Assembly (NCBI RefSeq): GCF_002272945.1
Contig: NZ_NQMN01000001.1
Location: forward strand, 200,326 to 251,848
Source: Mycoplasmopsis agassizii
Lineage (GTDB): Bacteria; Bacillota_I; Bacilli_A; Mycoplasmatales; Metamycoplasmataceae
Length of the DNA: 51,523 nucleotides
Direction of reading: 5' to 3'
The position numbers were made by a program, and so were the translations under genes. The notes beneath the pieces are model-generated. The model saw only the letters and a program-made list of their open reading frames with translations, did not search any database and had not been told where the DNA came from. Shown piece by piece: positions 22,382-32,799 of the stretch; the first letter of the stretch is position 1; every line of letters begins with the position of its first letter.

Positions 22382-22412
22382 AAAGTGTTCACCAAAAGCG
22401 AACACTTTTTAT
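22382..22412. terminator. Bidirectional terminator between convergent units
   Basis: AAAGTGTTC (22382-22390) pairs with GAACACTTT (22400-22408). T residues follow on the plus strand, and TTTCTTT follows on the minus strand. It can serve the minus-strand unit ending at 22428. Confidence 0.7.
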
Positions 22413-22427
22413 TCAATTAAATTTGAA

Positions 22428-22892
22428 TTAATTAGGAGCAGATATTCTTATTTTCGCTCACTCAAAATATTGATTAATATAGTCTGTAATTTGATCAATA
22501 TAAGAATCTTGATCTGGACCGACTATTTTATTTAGTCAATCTTCAAGTAACTCTAACTTATTTAAAAAGTCAGAAGGAGCAACATACATATTCTTATTTT
22601 GAATAAGAAAATCTTTTAATTTATCATAATCAGATTTTATGTTATTTTTATATAAGGTTATTTCACTGGGTTCTATCTTAGTAAACAATGTAAAAGCATT
22701 TACATTGTACTTGTATAGTTCGTTAGTATTGTCGCTAAATGAAGCTCTTAAATCCTTATATTTACTTTCAAATTCTGTTTCCTCTCAATAAGGCTTTTTT
22801 AGAGATTCGTTTGCAGAACATGAAACTGCAATTAAGGGTAGTGTAGAAATCATTGTAAATAAGCTTACAATTAATTTCCTTTTCTTAATCAT
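22428..22892 (-). CDS. Small lipoprotein, 154 aa
   Basis: Reads MIKKRKLIVSLFTMISTLPL with the lipobox LIAVSC (Cys25). The rest is an acidic, mostly helical protein with three Trp residues coded by TGA and no recognised domain. Its start overlaps the end of the preceding secreted-protein gene by 8 nt, so the pair is co-transcribed and coupled. GGAAATA upstream of the ATG is a plausible ribosome-binding site. The tight pairing with a secreted protein suggests a binding partner, surface receptor or protective protein, but nothing in the sequence decides this. Confidence 0.8.
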
Positions 22893-24207
22893 TATTTCCT
22901 TTTTTTACAAAAGGAATATGATGACCTCAATTAAATTCATCATTTGGAGATAAGTTTTTATATTTAAAATGATTAGGATCTTTTTGTGTTGCGATGTACA
23001 ATTCAGGTACTGTGAATCAGCCATCTGTGACTTTTCAAACAATACCGTATTTATAATCTTCAGATCATTCTTTTGCGATACCCATCATATTTTTGTAATT
23101 GTATTTTAATTGATATCTAAAATCGTTTAAACCGTGATCATGCATATTTTCCATTACAGTATAACCATTATGTGTTGGTATTCAACTAAGAAGTTCATTA
23201 ACAACCATTGTTACACTACCCAATGCTATAAATATTGTGTTTCCCAATCTTGCTATTGACCTTGCAATTGTAGGGATAGAATTTTTTACAAAGTCATCAG
23301 CTGAACTTGATAAGTTTCTTTCAACCAAAGATAGTGATCTTATGATTTCAGATTGAAAAGTAATTATATCATTTCTATATAGACCTAACGATTTTAATAA
23401 ACCTTCCTCTTCTAAAAGAATGCCTACATTATAAGCAAGTTTTGAAAGTGTATCTTGAATCTCTTTAATAACGGATGCATTATGATATTTTTGTACCCTC
23501 GTTAATGAAGCTATGAATTTGGTTAAAATATGCATTTTGTTTATTAGTTCCCTTATCCTAATAACTTCATATTGATTAAGAGACTTTAAATAACCGTTTA
23601 ATACTTCTTGATTATCTAAAAAAAGGTAAGAAACATCATCTGCGAATGCATAATCGTATATTTCTCATGTTTTAGAATTCTGCCCTGAAATAAAAACACT
23701 ATTACCATCTTTATTTATAAAAACTTTTTTAGATTTAGGATGTCTCAATAATTTTCAACTATGTCAATCTGAGGGATCATCAAAATAATAAGGCATAGTT
23801 GTTATTACTGAATTATTAGCAGCAAATTGGTTCGTATTATTATTTTGTTTTGAACCTAGATTTTCCTTATTAAATAAGTAAGTATTATGTTTGTCAACTA
23901 AATTTTGATACATAAATATTTTTTGATCATCAGTTATAGACTTAATTTTAAACAAATTATTTTTAATTTCATCAAAAGAATCTACTTCAAAATTTAAATC
24001 AGCAATTCAATTTAATACATCAAAATTTGTTCTAGATTGAAAACCTAACAAATTGATTTCATCTGCTGTAAATTTTTTTTCTAGGTTTAGATTTAAATTG
24101 CTATTTGTTTTATAACCTACTGCAGAAACAGATGTTGCACCTGCGACAATAAAAGTTGCTGCTAACATTGAATAAGACAATAATTTTTTCTTAAAAAATT
24201 TTTTCAT
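22885..24207 (-). CDS. Secreted protein of unknown function, 440 aa
   Basis: The N-terminal signal peptide (SYSMLAATFIVAGATSVSA) has no lipobox, so the mature protein is likely released or membrane-associated. The middle is Asn-rich; residues about 195-300 are helical. A hydrophobic helix at about residues 308-342 (LGNTIFIALGSVTMVVNELL) could insert in a membrane. The C-terminal 90 residues are aromatic-rich, with MHDHGLNDFRYQLKYNY, GWFTVPELYIATQ and a terminal NWGHHIPF. Several Trp residues are TGA. The gene ends inside the start of the small lipoprotein gene. I recognise no family. An exported effector with a C-terminal catalytic region is conceivable but unproven. Confidence 0.78.
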
Positions 24208-24245
24208 ATTTTTATGTTTAATAAACCTTTCATTTTTTTATAATT

Positions 24246-24312
24246 TTGTTGTATGGATAAAATAATTAATTAATATATTTATTGGTTTAACCCATTATTT
24301 AACATACAACAA
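24246..24312. repeat. Perfect 10-bp inverted repeat upstream of the secreted-protein gene
   Basis: TTGTTGTATG (24246-24255) and CATACAACAA (24303-24312) are exact inverted copies 47 nt apart, 39 bp upstream of the ATG at 24207 (minus strand). They could form a long stem or a protein-binding site. The rest of the gap 24208-24615 is AT-rich and holds nothing else I can name. Confidence 0.6.
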
Positions 24313-24615
24313 TATTAATATATCATAAATTAAAAAGAAGGATTTAAAAAAATAAGCATTTTATCTTAATTCTAATTCTTTAATGATTAAAGTAAATGTT
24401 TGGTAAAAATAAACTTCACATGAGATATTTTGTATTTGTAACAATTTCAAATTATTTCAAAATTATTAAAAAAATAAGATTAATACAATTTGTAATCTAG
24501 AAAATTTACTAAATTAATACATTCATACATAAAAATCATCAAGATTTATTGTTTTATAAACAATTAATTTATTAGGTTAATCAACTATTTTATTTTCAGT
24601 TAATTCTAGTTTTTC

Positions 24616-25692
24616 TTATGCTAGAAAAACACTTCTTGCTAGATGTCAAGCTAATAAAGGTGGCACTGCATTACCGATTGCTTTATAAGCAGATGAAGCA
24701 CTTATATTAAAATTAAATGAATCAGGAAAAGACTGCAAACGTGCACATTCACGAACACTTAAACGCCTTCAGCCACTCACATCATCAGAATCTTTTAAAT
24801 AGGTTTTATAATGTGCTTCAATATTACCATGATGTTCTGCTCTAATCGTAGGAGCAGGTTTATTTTCATAAATCCTGTTATTACCTTGCATCTTTTTATT
24901 GGGATAAAATTTAGCTCTTGAAATGTCTTTACTTGTATGATTAAAAATTGATGGATCATCAATTTTATTTCATAAATCATCAATTGCATCTTTAGCAGTT
25001 AGTCATTTATTACCTGTTAATTCACCTGTTTGATCATGACTTATTTTAGGAAAAAATGAATCATCAATTTTTCCTAAATCATTTCTTAAACCAATAATTA
25101 TGACACGTTTACGATTTTGTGGAACGCCATAATCTGCAGCATTTAAAACTTTATATTTAACATCATAACCATGCTTTTTAAACTCATCAATAATGATTTC
25201 TAAAGCAGATTTATCAATGTTTTCACCATTAATATTTTTCTTAGCATTTCTGATTCCATCAACATTTTCAGCGATAAAGATCTTAGGTTGATAATGCTCA
25301 ACTACTCTGATCATTTGTAAATATAGTTGTCCTCTTTTATCACTTATACCTTCTCTTTTTCCTGAATAAGAAAAAGTTTGACAAGGAAAACCACCTAATA
25401 CAACATCAACTTTTAAATTAGGTAAATCATTATTTAAATCTAAATCAGCAATATCTTTTCTTTCAACTATATGATTAAAATTTGCTTCATAAACATCTGC
25501 AGCTTTTTCAAAAATATCGTTTGCAAAAATTAAATTATAGTTATTGTTTTTATAAAATTCACCTAGATATTCAAAGCCACCACGAAAACCTAAATCCATT
25601 CCACCTGCACATGAAAATAGGCTAACTACATTTAAATAATTAGAGTTATTATTATTTTTATGATCATCTAATTTAGATAAATTATTGTTCAT
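24616..25692 (-). CDS. DNA (cytosine-5)-methyltransferase
   Basis: 358 aa. Transfers a methyl group from SAM to C5 of cytosine in a specific DNA site. The ordered motifs are all visible: I ([11 protein letters not shown]), IV (GGFPCQTFS with catalytic Cys), VI (ENVDG), VIII ([10 protein letters not shown]), IX ([10 protein letters not shown]) and X (AIGNAVPP). The target-recognition region between VIII and IX is short (about 90 residues), as in single-specificity enzymes. An AAAAAGGAG ribosome-binding site precedes ATG 25692. No endonuclease or second methylase gene is next to it, so it looks like an orphan methylase or a remnant of a restriction system. The recognition site cannot be read from sequence. 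Confidence 0.93.
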
Positions 25693-25750
25693 AAAAATAA
25701 CTCCTTTTTCAATAAAATAATTTTTTGAAATAAATTATTTTAAAAACTTT

Positions 25751-26191
25751 TTAAATTAGTGCAAAAACAATTGCAATTATTAAGGCAACTATAACTGGTA
25801 AAATAATAACTGCTGCATATCAATAATTTGCTCTAATTAAGGCTTGACGATAATTATTAAAATTATGTTCTGCATTAATATAAAACCTATCTATTAAACG
25901 CTTATCAGTACTTTTGATTTTAACTTCACGATTATGTTTCTGTCGAAAATTTTTAGTGCTAACTGCTTTAAAACTAATGTAATAAAAAATACTTGGTAAT
26001 AATAAAACTACAAAGATTCCAAAATAGATATGTGAAATAACATCTAGTTTTACACTTGCTGATACAAAAGAAAAATATAAAATTATGAATAATAAAATTT
26101 CTAAACCGATTAATCCAAAAAGAATAAAGAAAAAAGTTTTATTAAAAAACTTTTTTATGTAAGGTTGATTTGTTAATTTTTTATTATTCAT
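25751..26191 (-). CDS. Hypothetical membrane protein, 146 aa
   Basis: Reads MNNKKLTNQPYIKKFFNKTF. Three membrane helices are visible: about residues 20-43 (FFILFGLIGLEILLFIIL), about 55-75 (YFGIFVVLLLPSIFYYI) and a C-terminal one (AVIILPVIVALIIAIVFALI), with a basic loop in between. Trp codons are TGA. No domain is recognised. It lies 58 nt upstream of the methyltransferase on the same strand and may be co-transcribed. I preferred ATG 26191 to TTG 26197 because TATAAT ends 9 nt before the ATG and no ribosome-binding site is present. Confidence 0.75.
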
Positions 26192-26200
26192 CTTCAAATA

Positions 26201-26206
26201 ATTATA
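26201..26206 (-). promoter_or_regulatory. -10 box TATAAT, leaderless-type start for the gene at 26191
   Basis: Perfect TATAAT on the minus strand, 9 nt before the ATG, without a Shine-Dalgarno sequence. Confidence 0.55.
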
Positions 26207-26246
26207 ATTAAAACCTTGCAGTTTTAATTAATTTTAAAGAGATGTT

Positions 26247-26280
26247 TTTAGCTTAATTTTTTTAATTAAATTAAGCTAAA
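26247..26280 (-). terminator. 13-bp perfect hairpin after the DUF31 lipoprotein gene
   Basis: TTTAGCTTAATTT (26247-26259) and AAATTAAGCTAAA (26268-26280) pair perfectly around an 8-nt loop. It lies 15 nt past the stop at 26296. It lacks a clear T-tract on the minus strand, so it may stabilise the mRNA end rather than terminate. Confidence 0.5.
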
Positions 26281-26295
26281 TTAATTAAATTACAT

Positions 26296-29118
26296 TTAAT
26301 TATTTTCTTCAGTTAATTTATCAAAAAGAGCTGTTTTACTAAAACCTGTCATGGCTTTTTGTTTAATTAAATATTGTAAGTTTTGTCGATATGATTTAGT
26401 TTGCTTAGGATAAAGATCTTTATTAGTTCCATCGATTAAATTATGTGCATAAACAATTGCACCTTTACCTGAATAAGGTTCATAATGAATATCGCCTGCT
26501 TGAACTAAATAAGTAAAGCCACCTTTTTTAGATACATCATTAATATTCACGCTAGCAGATACCACTGAATAAATTCCGTTAATTAAACCGTATTCATTAA
26601 CAGCTAAAGAACCTGATGAACCATAATATAAACTAGAATTATCTAATCAAGCATTGGTATAAATACCTGCATATTTTTTACCTAAAAAATTAACTTCTGA
26701 TCCATTTGTAAAACTTCTAAAGTTAAACATTCCTTCATCAGAATCTTGGGGATTATTTTGCATGTATCTTTGAATATTTTCGTTACTTGGATAACCTGAA
26801 ATATAAATTTTTCTAGTATTAGGATATGAATGAGATAAAACTGAATTATATTTATCACTGATAGTATTTTTAGCATTAACACTTTTTAAATAAATACTTG
26901 CTTGGTCAACATCTACAAAAGGTAGGTTTTTGTTATATAGGTTTGGAATATCAGTTTCGCCTTTATATTTAGCAATTTCTTTATCAAGAGTTTCCATTGC
27001 TTTTTTAATATGTGCAGCTAGTAATTTTGGATTACCTTCTGTTTTTTCAAGTACTGATAAATCAACTGTAACAGAGACAACTGCAAAATCTTTTATATAT
27101 CCATTAGGCTCATTTACTGCAGTTTCTAGCGCACTATTAGATGTTTCATCTAGGAAATTAGCAGCAACAAAAATAGTATTTAACTTTGTAATTCCTGTAT
27201 CACCAATATCTTGATATCTAGTAGTATCTGCACCTGAATAAGTAACATTTGTTACAAATTTAACTTGATTACTGATGTCTTTATTATCATTTTTAAATTC
27301 CATTTTAGATTTATCAGCAACTCCTAAAGCAATACCTTTTCACTTCATGTTTGCATTTTGCTCATAAAATAATTCACTATATTTTTGTTTTGCTTCAACT
27401 GAATTATCAGGAAAAGCATTATATGCCCTTTCAGCAACGTGTGCATTTGTTGCTAAAAATAAAGTGTATTTATTGGTTTCTCTATCATGTTTTGCATAAT
27501 CTAATAATCATGCAGTACCAACTGGATAGTTGTAAACTAAAGAATTAGGATCTTCATTTGAAGAAGCAGAAAAAGTAATCGCAAAAGTTTTATCAAAAAT
27601 ATTTTGTCTTACTTCTGCCTCTGTCAATAAAGCTGATGTCGCAGTTGCAGCAGGTGGTAATTCTAATTTGTTACCTGTAGTTGGTGGAAAATTAGGAGGC
27701 AAATTTGGAGGATTTCCAGGGTTATTAGGGTCAAATGGATTTGCTTGATCTTTATCAAATTCAAAATCAAAATCATAACTTACACTATTATTAGCTTCAG
27801 TTAATTTTAATTTTGCTTTAACTAATCTTTCGCTTTTAACTGTATAAGATTCTAAACTTAAAGTAGCATTAGTTATTTTATTTACAGATTCATTAAAAGC
27901 AGGAAATTTAGATTTTAAAAAAACTAAAAGTTCATTATTTTTACCTTGATAAGTATTATTAAATTTATCGCTTATTTTATAATCTAAACTAAATAAGGTG
28001 TTTAACTTTAAATATAATTTAACTTGTTCAGCAGTTAAATTATCAGTTGCACTTGTTTTATCATTAACTAAAAAACCTGTTAAATTAATTACGTATTGAT
28101 CAGCATAATCTTCTAAATTAAACTTAAAAGTTAATTTATTAAAATCAATTGATGTCATATTAACATTTGTAATTTTAAATTTAGAATCTAAAATAGAATT
28201 AGATTCATAAACATATTTTTTCAGTTCACCTAAATTATTAAATGTTAAATCATCAAAAATATCAGTTGCTTTTGCTTCGTGTAATTTTACTAAAAATATA
28301 TTTGTTTTTTGAAGTAAGTCACTTAACTGAGTTCTTAAATCATCTTGTTTAACTTCTTTTTTAAAACCACTTAAAGTTATTTCTTTACCATGTGCTTGAT
28401 CAAAAGTTGTTTTAGTTGTTCCATCTTGATTGTAAAAATCGCTTCCTTTTGATAAAACAACTTTTACTTTTAAAGTACCTTCTTGATCATTTGCAGATTG
28501 ATTCACAACTTTTAAATCTACTTTAAAACCAATAGGCGTATTTGTTAAACTAGTTACGAAAGAAGTTGCATTAATAGTTGAAATTGATGAAGCTAAACTA
28601 GCACTAATAGTTGCAGATGCACTATTAGTTTCACTAACTTTTTTATATCATTCAACGGCTGTTTTTTGATCAGCATTTAAAGTTGATAAGTCAACTTTTT
28701 TAAAGCCACTTAAAGTTATTTCTTTACCAGTTGCTTCAGAAACTGAAGTTTTAGTTTCACCATCTATATTAAAAAAGTTGCTTGCTTTTGCTAGAACAAC
28801 TTTTACTTTTAAAGTTCCATCAGTATCATTTGCAGAATTAGCCACAATTGAAAAATTAACAGTAAAATCTTCAGGTGCAACTTTTAATTTTGTTGCAAAA
28901 GAATTTGCATCAATTGTTGTAATTGAAGTTGCAGTATTTATTTTAATTGTAGTTGAAGCATTATTAGTTGCACTGATTTCCTTATACCAAGCAATTGCTT
29001 CATCTTTATCTTTATTTACAGGTTCTGGTTTTGGTTCGTTAGCACAAGCAACCAGAACAGCTGATGCCAAGGGGAAAAGACTAAGAGTAGTCATTTTTAA
29101 TAATAATTTTTTATTCAT
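26296..29118 (-). CDS. Lipoprotein with type-17 repeats fused to a DUF31 serine peptidase
   Basis: 940 aa. The lipobox SAVLVAC gives Cys25. Residues about 30-290 hold two lipoprotein type-17 repeats, each with the signature GTLKVKVVL...F.N.DG.TKT...GKEITLSGFKK. A further beta-rich region leads to a Pro-rich hinge (FDPNNPGNPPNLPP, about residue 465). The DUF31 peptidase follows, with His560 (TNAHVA), Asp677 (KDFAVVSV) and Ser835 (YYGSSGSL, then LINGIYS). The organisation suggests a surface protease held away from the membrane by repeat domains. No ribosome-binding site is seen; a TATACT abuts the ATG. A downstream in-frame TGG-free Trp usage (all TGA) is consistent with its neighbours. The substrate is unknown, with immunoglobulin possible by family. 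Confidence 0.88.
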
Positions 29119-29125
29119 GATATTC

Positions 29126-29131
29126 AGTATA
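29126..29131 (-). promoter_or_regulatory. -10 box TATACT, leaderless-type start for the gene at 29118
   Basis: TATACT on the minus strand ends 7 nt before ATG 29118. No Shine-Dalgarno sequence is present. The rest of the divergent gap 29132-29331 is AT-rich without other signals. Confidence 0.55.
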
Positions 29132-29331
29132 ACACATTGGCTAAAAAATCTATTTAAGTGCAATCTTTTAATTTTTTTATATCCACTATAAAAAAATTAT
29201 GATAAAAGCAAATAACTAGTTTTTAAGCAAAAAAAATTTGGAAAATTTATTTTTTATTTATGAAATAAAACTGAAAAATTTTTCATTTTTAAACAGATTT
29301 TACTCCTAATAATAACCAACTAAATCTTGAC

Positions 29332-29340
29332 TGCTATAAT
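29332..29340 (+). promoter_or_regulatory. Extended -10 promoter (TGC TATAAT) of the lipoprotein gene at 29392
   Basis: TG at 29332-29333, one spacer base, then TATAAT at 29335-29340. The expected start is near 29347, giving a leader of about 45 nt that includes AGTAGGA before the ATG. Confidence 0.65.
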
Positions 29341-29391
29341 TAAAAATGAAAAGGTTAATCTTTTCAACAATTTATGAGAAAGTAGGATTTT

Positions 29392-30387
29392 ATGTTCCGT
29401 TCAAAAACTAGAAGCAATAAAAAATGAAAACATCTTTTTCTTGCTTTAACAGCACTAACTAGTGCTGCAACAGTTGCAACTTTTATTTCATGTAGTCAAC
29501 AATCATCAACTATTTGAAAACAAGCTGCAGTTTATGAGAAAAAAACTGAAGAAGGCGATAAACCATATGTGCAACTAAACACATATGGTTTTAAAGATTA
29601 CACTTTTAGCGATTTTAAATGAGCAATTACAGATGAAAGATCTTTAGTTTATTTAGGTGTTCCAATTGTTAAAGCAAATGGATCAGTGATCACTGGTCAA
29701 GGTGCTCAAACTAGTGAAGATGCAAAAGCTTTTAATGATGAATTGCTCTTCCAATATTTTGCAATCAAAGCAAAATGAGATTACAAAAAACTTTCTAAAC
29801 ATGAATGATTAAAAAGAGATTTTTATGTAGTTGATAAAGCAATGCAAGAAAGATTTGAGGATTATCAAAAATCAATCAGTTTAATTAAAAGTGATGATGA
29901 ATTAAAAAAGGCATTAAGATTAACTGATGAAGAGCAACTTAAATATCAAAATTATTATAAAGCGATAACACCTGAAAGTGAACTTGAAAATGTCAAAGAT
30001 GAAGTTGCTTATTTTAAAGAAAGATATATGCCATGATCAAACACATTTAATTTTGATGTTATCAAATCAAAATTAGATTTTAAAAAATATAACTACCTAT
30101 TTATAAAAGATTTTCATAAAACAATTTTAAATCATGGCGAAGCAGTTTCTAGATTAGATGGTGGTATTGATTTAAAAGATTATGAAATTGATGTTACAAA
30201 TAAAAAGTTAACTTTAAAAACTGGTGGTAAACCTGAAACAAATGATGGTGAAAGTTTTGCTGTTACTTTAGCAGTTGAGATTGATAAATCTGGAAGATTA
30301 AATTCATTCATGATTCCAATTGAAAAAACTAAATTGACAGAATTTGATTTTAATGAATGAGAAATAATTTTTAATCCAAAAAATTAA
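29392..30387 (+). CDS. Hypothetical lipoprotein, 331 aa
   Basis: A long n-region (MFRSKTRSNKKWKH) is followed by a hydrophobic stretch and lipobox TFISC (Cys34). The mature protein is charged and mixed alpha/beta, with a helical middle (residues about 120-210) and a C-terminal beta-rich part ending NEWEIIFNPKN. No known domain is recognised. It has a good promoter and its own terminator, and stands between the divergent DUF31 lipoprotein and argS. A surface role is inferred from the lipid anchor only. Confidence 0.8.
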
Positions 30388-30403
30388 TTATAAGAATTAA
30401 ATT

Positions 30404-30437
30404 AAAACTTAGAGAGATTTACTTTCTAAGTTTTTTA
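30404..30437 (+). terminator. Rho-independent terminator
   Basis: AAAACTTAGA (30404-30413) pairs with TCTAAGTTTT (30425-30434), followed by T. Confidence 0.85.
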
Positions 30438-30518
30438 ATTATTTAGATGAGATCAAAACCAATGAAAAATACTTAAATAAATTAATTGAATCATTAATTC
30501 AAAATCGTTTTTTATTGT

Positions 30519-30524
30519 TAAAAT
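30519..30524 (+). promoter_or_regulatory. -10 box TAAAAT, leaderless-type start for argS
   Basis: TAAAAT ends 7 nt before the argS ATG. No ribosome-binding site lies between. Confidence 0.5.
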
Positions 30525-30531
30525 AAAAGAT

Positions 30532-32196
30532 ATGAATTTACAAACACAACTTAAAAATTTAACTCTTGAAATTTTAAATAAAATAATGAAAGAATCTAAT
30601 TTTGAATCAGATTCAGAAATTAAAATAAATGACTTTTTTATCGGTGAAACCAAGATTCCTGATAACTTAAATTTAGAAAAAAAGTTTTATCATTTTAGTT
30701 CTAATGCTGCTTTAGTTAATGCTAAAAATTTTAAAACTAATCCTTTAAATTTAGCTAATAAAATGAAAACATATTTGGAAGAATCTAATTTAATAAAAGA
30801 AGTTTTAGTAACCTCTCCTGGATTTTTAAATTTCATTTTTAATGATCAAGTTTTAATTGATATTGTAAATTTAATTAATCAACAAGGAACAAATTATTTA
30901 AAAGATTCAGCTGAGCATAAATTGAAAATTAATGATGAATTTGTTTCAGTTAATCCAACTGGTTTTTTACATTTTGGTCATGCACGTGGTGCAATTTATG
31001 CAGACACATTAAATAATTTTTTAATCCATGCAGGACACGATTTAATCAGAGAATATTATGTTAATGATGCAGGTAATCAAATTGATATTGTTAGTCAAAG
31101 TACTTATTTAAGATATTTAGAATTATTTGGAAAAGAAATAACTTTACCTGAAGAATCTTATAAAGGTGAAGACATTATTGAATTTGCAAAAGTAATTAAA
31201 GATAAATATCACGATAAATTTTTAAATCAAAAAGATGATTTTTATACTGATCCTGAATTTAAAAATTTAGTTACAGAAATTGCTTTAAATGAAATTAAGA
31301 AAGACATGCAACTTTTTAATATTAAGCATGATTTATTTTTCAGTGAAAAAACTTTATATGGTAAACCAATTGAAGATGCAATGGCTAAAATTAAAAAACA
31401 TACTTATGAAAAAGATGGTGCCTTATTTTTAAAAACAACTGCTTTTGGTGATGATAAAGATCGTGTCTTAATTAAAAAAGACGGAACTTTTACTTACTTT
31501 TTACCAGACATTGCTTACCATAATAAAAAATTTCAAAACGTTGATAAGTTGGTCGCATATTGAGGTGCTGATCATGGTGGTTATGTTAAACGTGTCAAAA
31601 TTGCCATTGATATTTTAGGTTATGATTCTTCTAATTATGATATTGAAATTATTCAGCTTGTAAGATTAATTAAAGATGGTGCTGAATTTAAAATGTCAAA
31701 AAGAGCAGGTACAGGTTTATTCCTTAGAGAGATGTTAACTTATTCAACAGTTGATGCTTTACGCTGATATATGATCGCTCGTGATTTAAATACAAAAATG
31801 GATTTTGATTTAAATAAAGCAAATGAAGCAAGCCAAGATAACCCTGTTTATTCAGTGCAATATGCTTATGTAAGAACTGTCTCATTATTAGAAAAAGCAA
31901 CTCTTAAAAATGTTACTTCTAGTCAATTAACTAACGATAAAGAAAGACAGTTAATTATGTTTTTAAATGAATTTAAAAACATCTTTGATTTGATTGTAAG
32001 AACTTATAAAGTTAACTTAATTATTCCTTATTTAATTGATCTAAAAAATGCTTTTAATGCTTTTTATGCAGAAGAAAAAATTATTGGTTCAAACAATCAA
32101 ATTTCTAAATTAGCATTAGTAAAAGCAACACAAACAATTTTGAAATTAAGTTTTGATCTAATCGGTATTTCTTCACCTAATAAGATGCAAAAATAG
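30532..32196 (+). CDS. argS: Arginyl-tRNA synthetase
   Basis: 554 aa, the usual length. Class I synthetase that charges tRNA-Arg with arginine. The N-terminal add-on domain (residues 1-100) is followed by the HIGH-type motif HFGHARGA at residue 147, VNDAGNQ (a strong ArgS marker), and the KMSKRAGT loop at residue 387. The C-terminal DALR-type anticodon-binding domain carries ALRWYMIARD and NPVYSVQYAYVR. Trp codons are TGA. ArgS does not strictly require KMSK, but here it is present. The gene appears to be read from a leaderless transcript, and the structured RNA at 32262 follows it directly. Confidence 0.96.
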
Positions 32197-32261
32197 GTAA
32201 AATTAATTATCTTAAAATATAATTAATCTATTAATAAGTAATATTTATGTATGCAAATTAA

Positions 32262-32449
32262 TCCCCCACATTAGTGTTAAAGCTATCACATCAGTATTGC
32301 CCCGTTGCCGTGATAGAAGTTGCTAAAGGCATAAGATATGAGATAGAGTTTTTAAAACTGTCTAACTAGTATGTTCTCAAGTGTGGAACGGGCTGACATG
32401 CACGGTGCATGCGTTCAGGTAAAAGAGTCCTAGTGGCTCTTTTATTTTA
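32262..32449 (+). ncRNA. Structured RNA of unknown class with its own terminator
   Basis: A GC-richer island in an AT-rich gap that folds into five helices. The closing helix is CCACATT (32266-32272) with AGTGTGG (32380-32386), including one G-T pair, extended by CCC (32263-32265) with GGG (32390-32392). Inside it are CTATCAC (32283-32289) with GTGATAG (32310-32316), and AGATAG (32341-32346) with CTGTCT (32358-32363). Next comes a CTGA/TCAG-enclosed hairpin, CATGCA (32397-32402) with TGCATG (32406-32411). Last is a terminator, AAAAGAG (32421-32427) with CTCTTTT (32437-32443). TATAAT at 32218-32223 could start it, otherwise it is processed from the argS mRNA. I do not find the conserved cores of RNase P RNA, SRP RNA or tmRNA; a 6S-like regulator is possible. 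Confidence 0.65.
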
Positions 32450-32799
32450 AATTTTATGAACTTCTAGCTAGTGTTTTTGGCTAAAGCATCTAGAATTTAC
32501 TACTAATATTCATTTAATCAGGTTATTTGTAAGTAATCTAATAAGATTTTTTATTAGTAAGATTAAATAGTTAACTCAGACTAAGCAGATAAAATAAAAT
32601 TTTGCAAAAAAATCTGGGAAATTAAAAAAAGCAGGTTTTTTTGAAAAATAAGGTAATATTTAAAAGTTATTCCAGGATTAAGTTCGCTGATAACAGTTGT
32701 AAGAAGACCTGAAATAATAACGAACATGAAATTTTAAAAGTTTGTAAAAAAAATTAGAACAATTAAAAATATAGACTAATTTTAAAAAACTGGTAAAAT
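32450..32799. other. AT-rich intergenic region with a second terminator-like hairpin
   Basis: No gene is seen. CTAATAA (32538-32544) with TTATTAG (32551-32557) forms a small hairpin. GTTCG (32682-32686) and CGAAC (32720-32724) are inverted copies of uncertain meaning. A further transcript between the structured RNA and 32642 cannot be excluded. Confidence 0.4.
32606..32642 (+). terminator. Terminator-like hairpin
   Basis: AAAAATCTG (32608-32616) pairs with CAGGTTTTT (32632-32640), including one G-T pair, ending in T. It may be a backup terminator for the structured RNA unit. Confidence 0.55.

Noticed and set aside
28778-29191. 137-codon plus-strand frame opposite the DUF31 lipoprotein
   Set aside because: It lies opposite the lipoprotein signal and first repeat, and has no promoter or ribosome-binding site.
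32262-32449. Assigning this RNA as RNase P RNA, SRP RNA or tmRNA
   Set aside because: None of the conserved cores of those RNAs is visible, so the class is left open.
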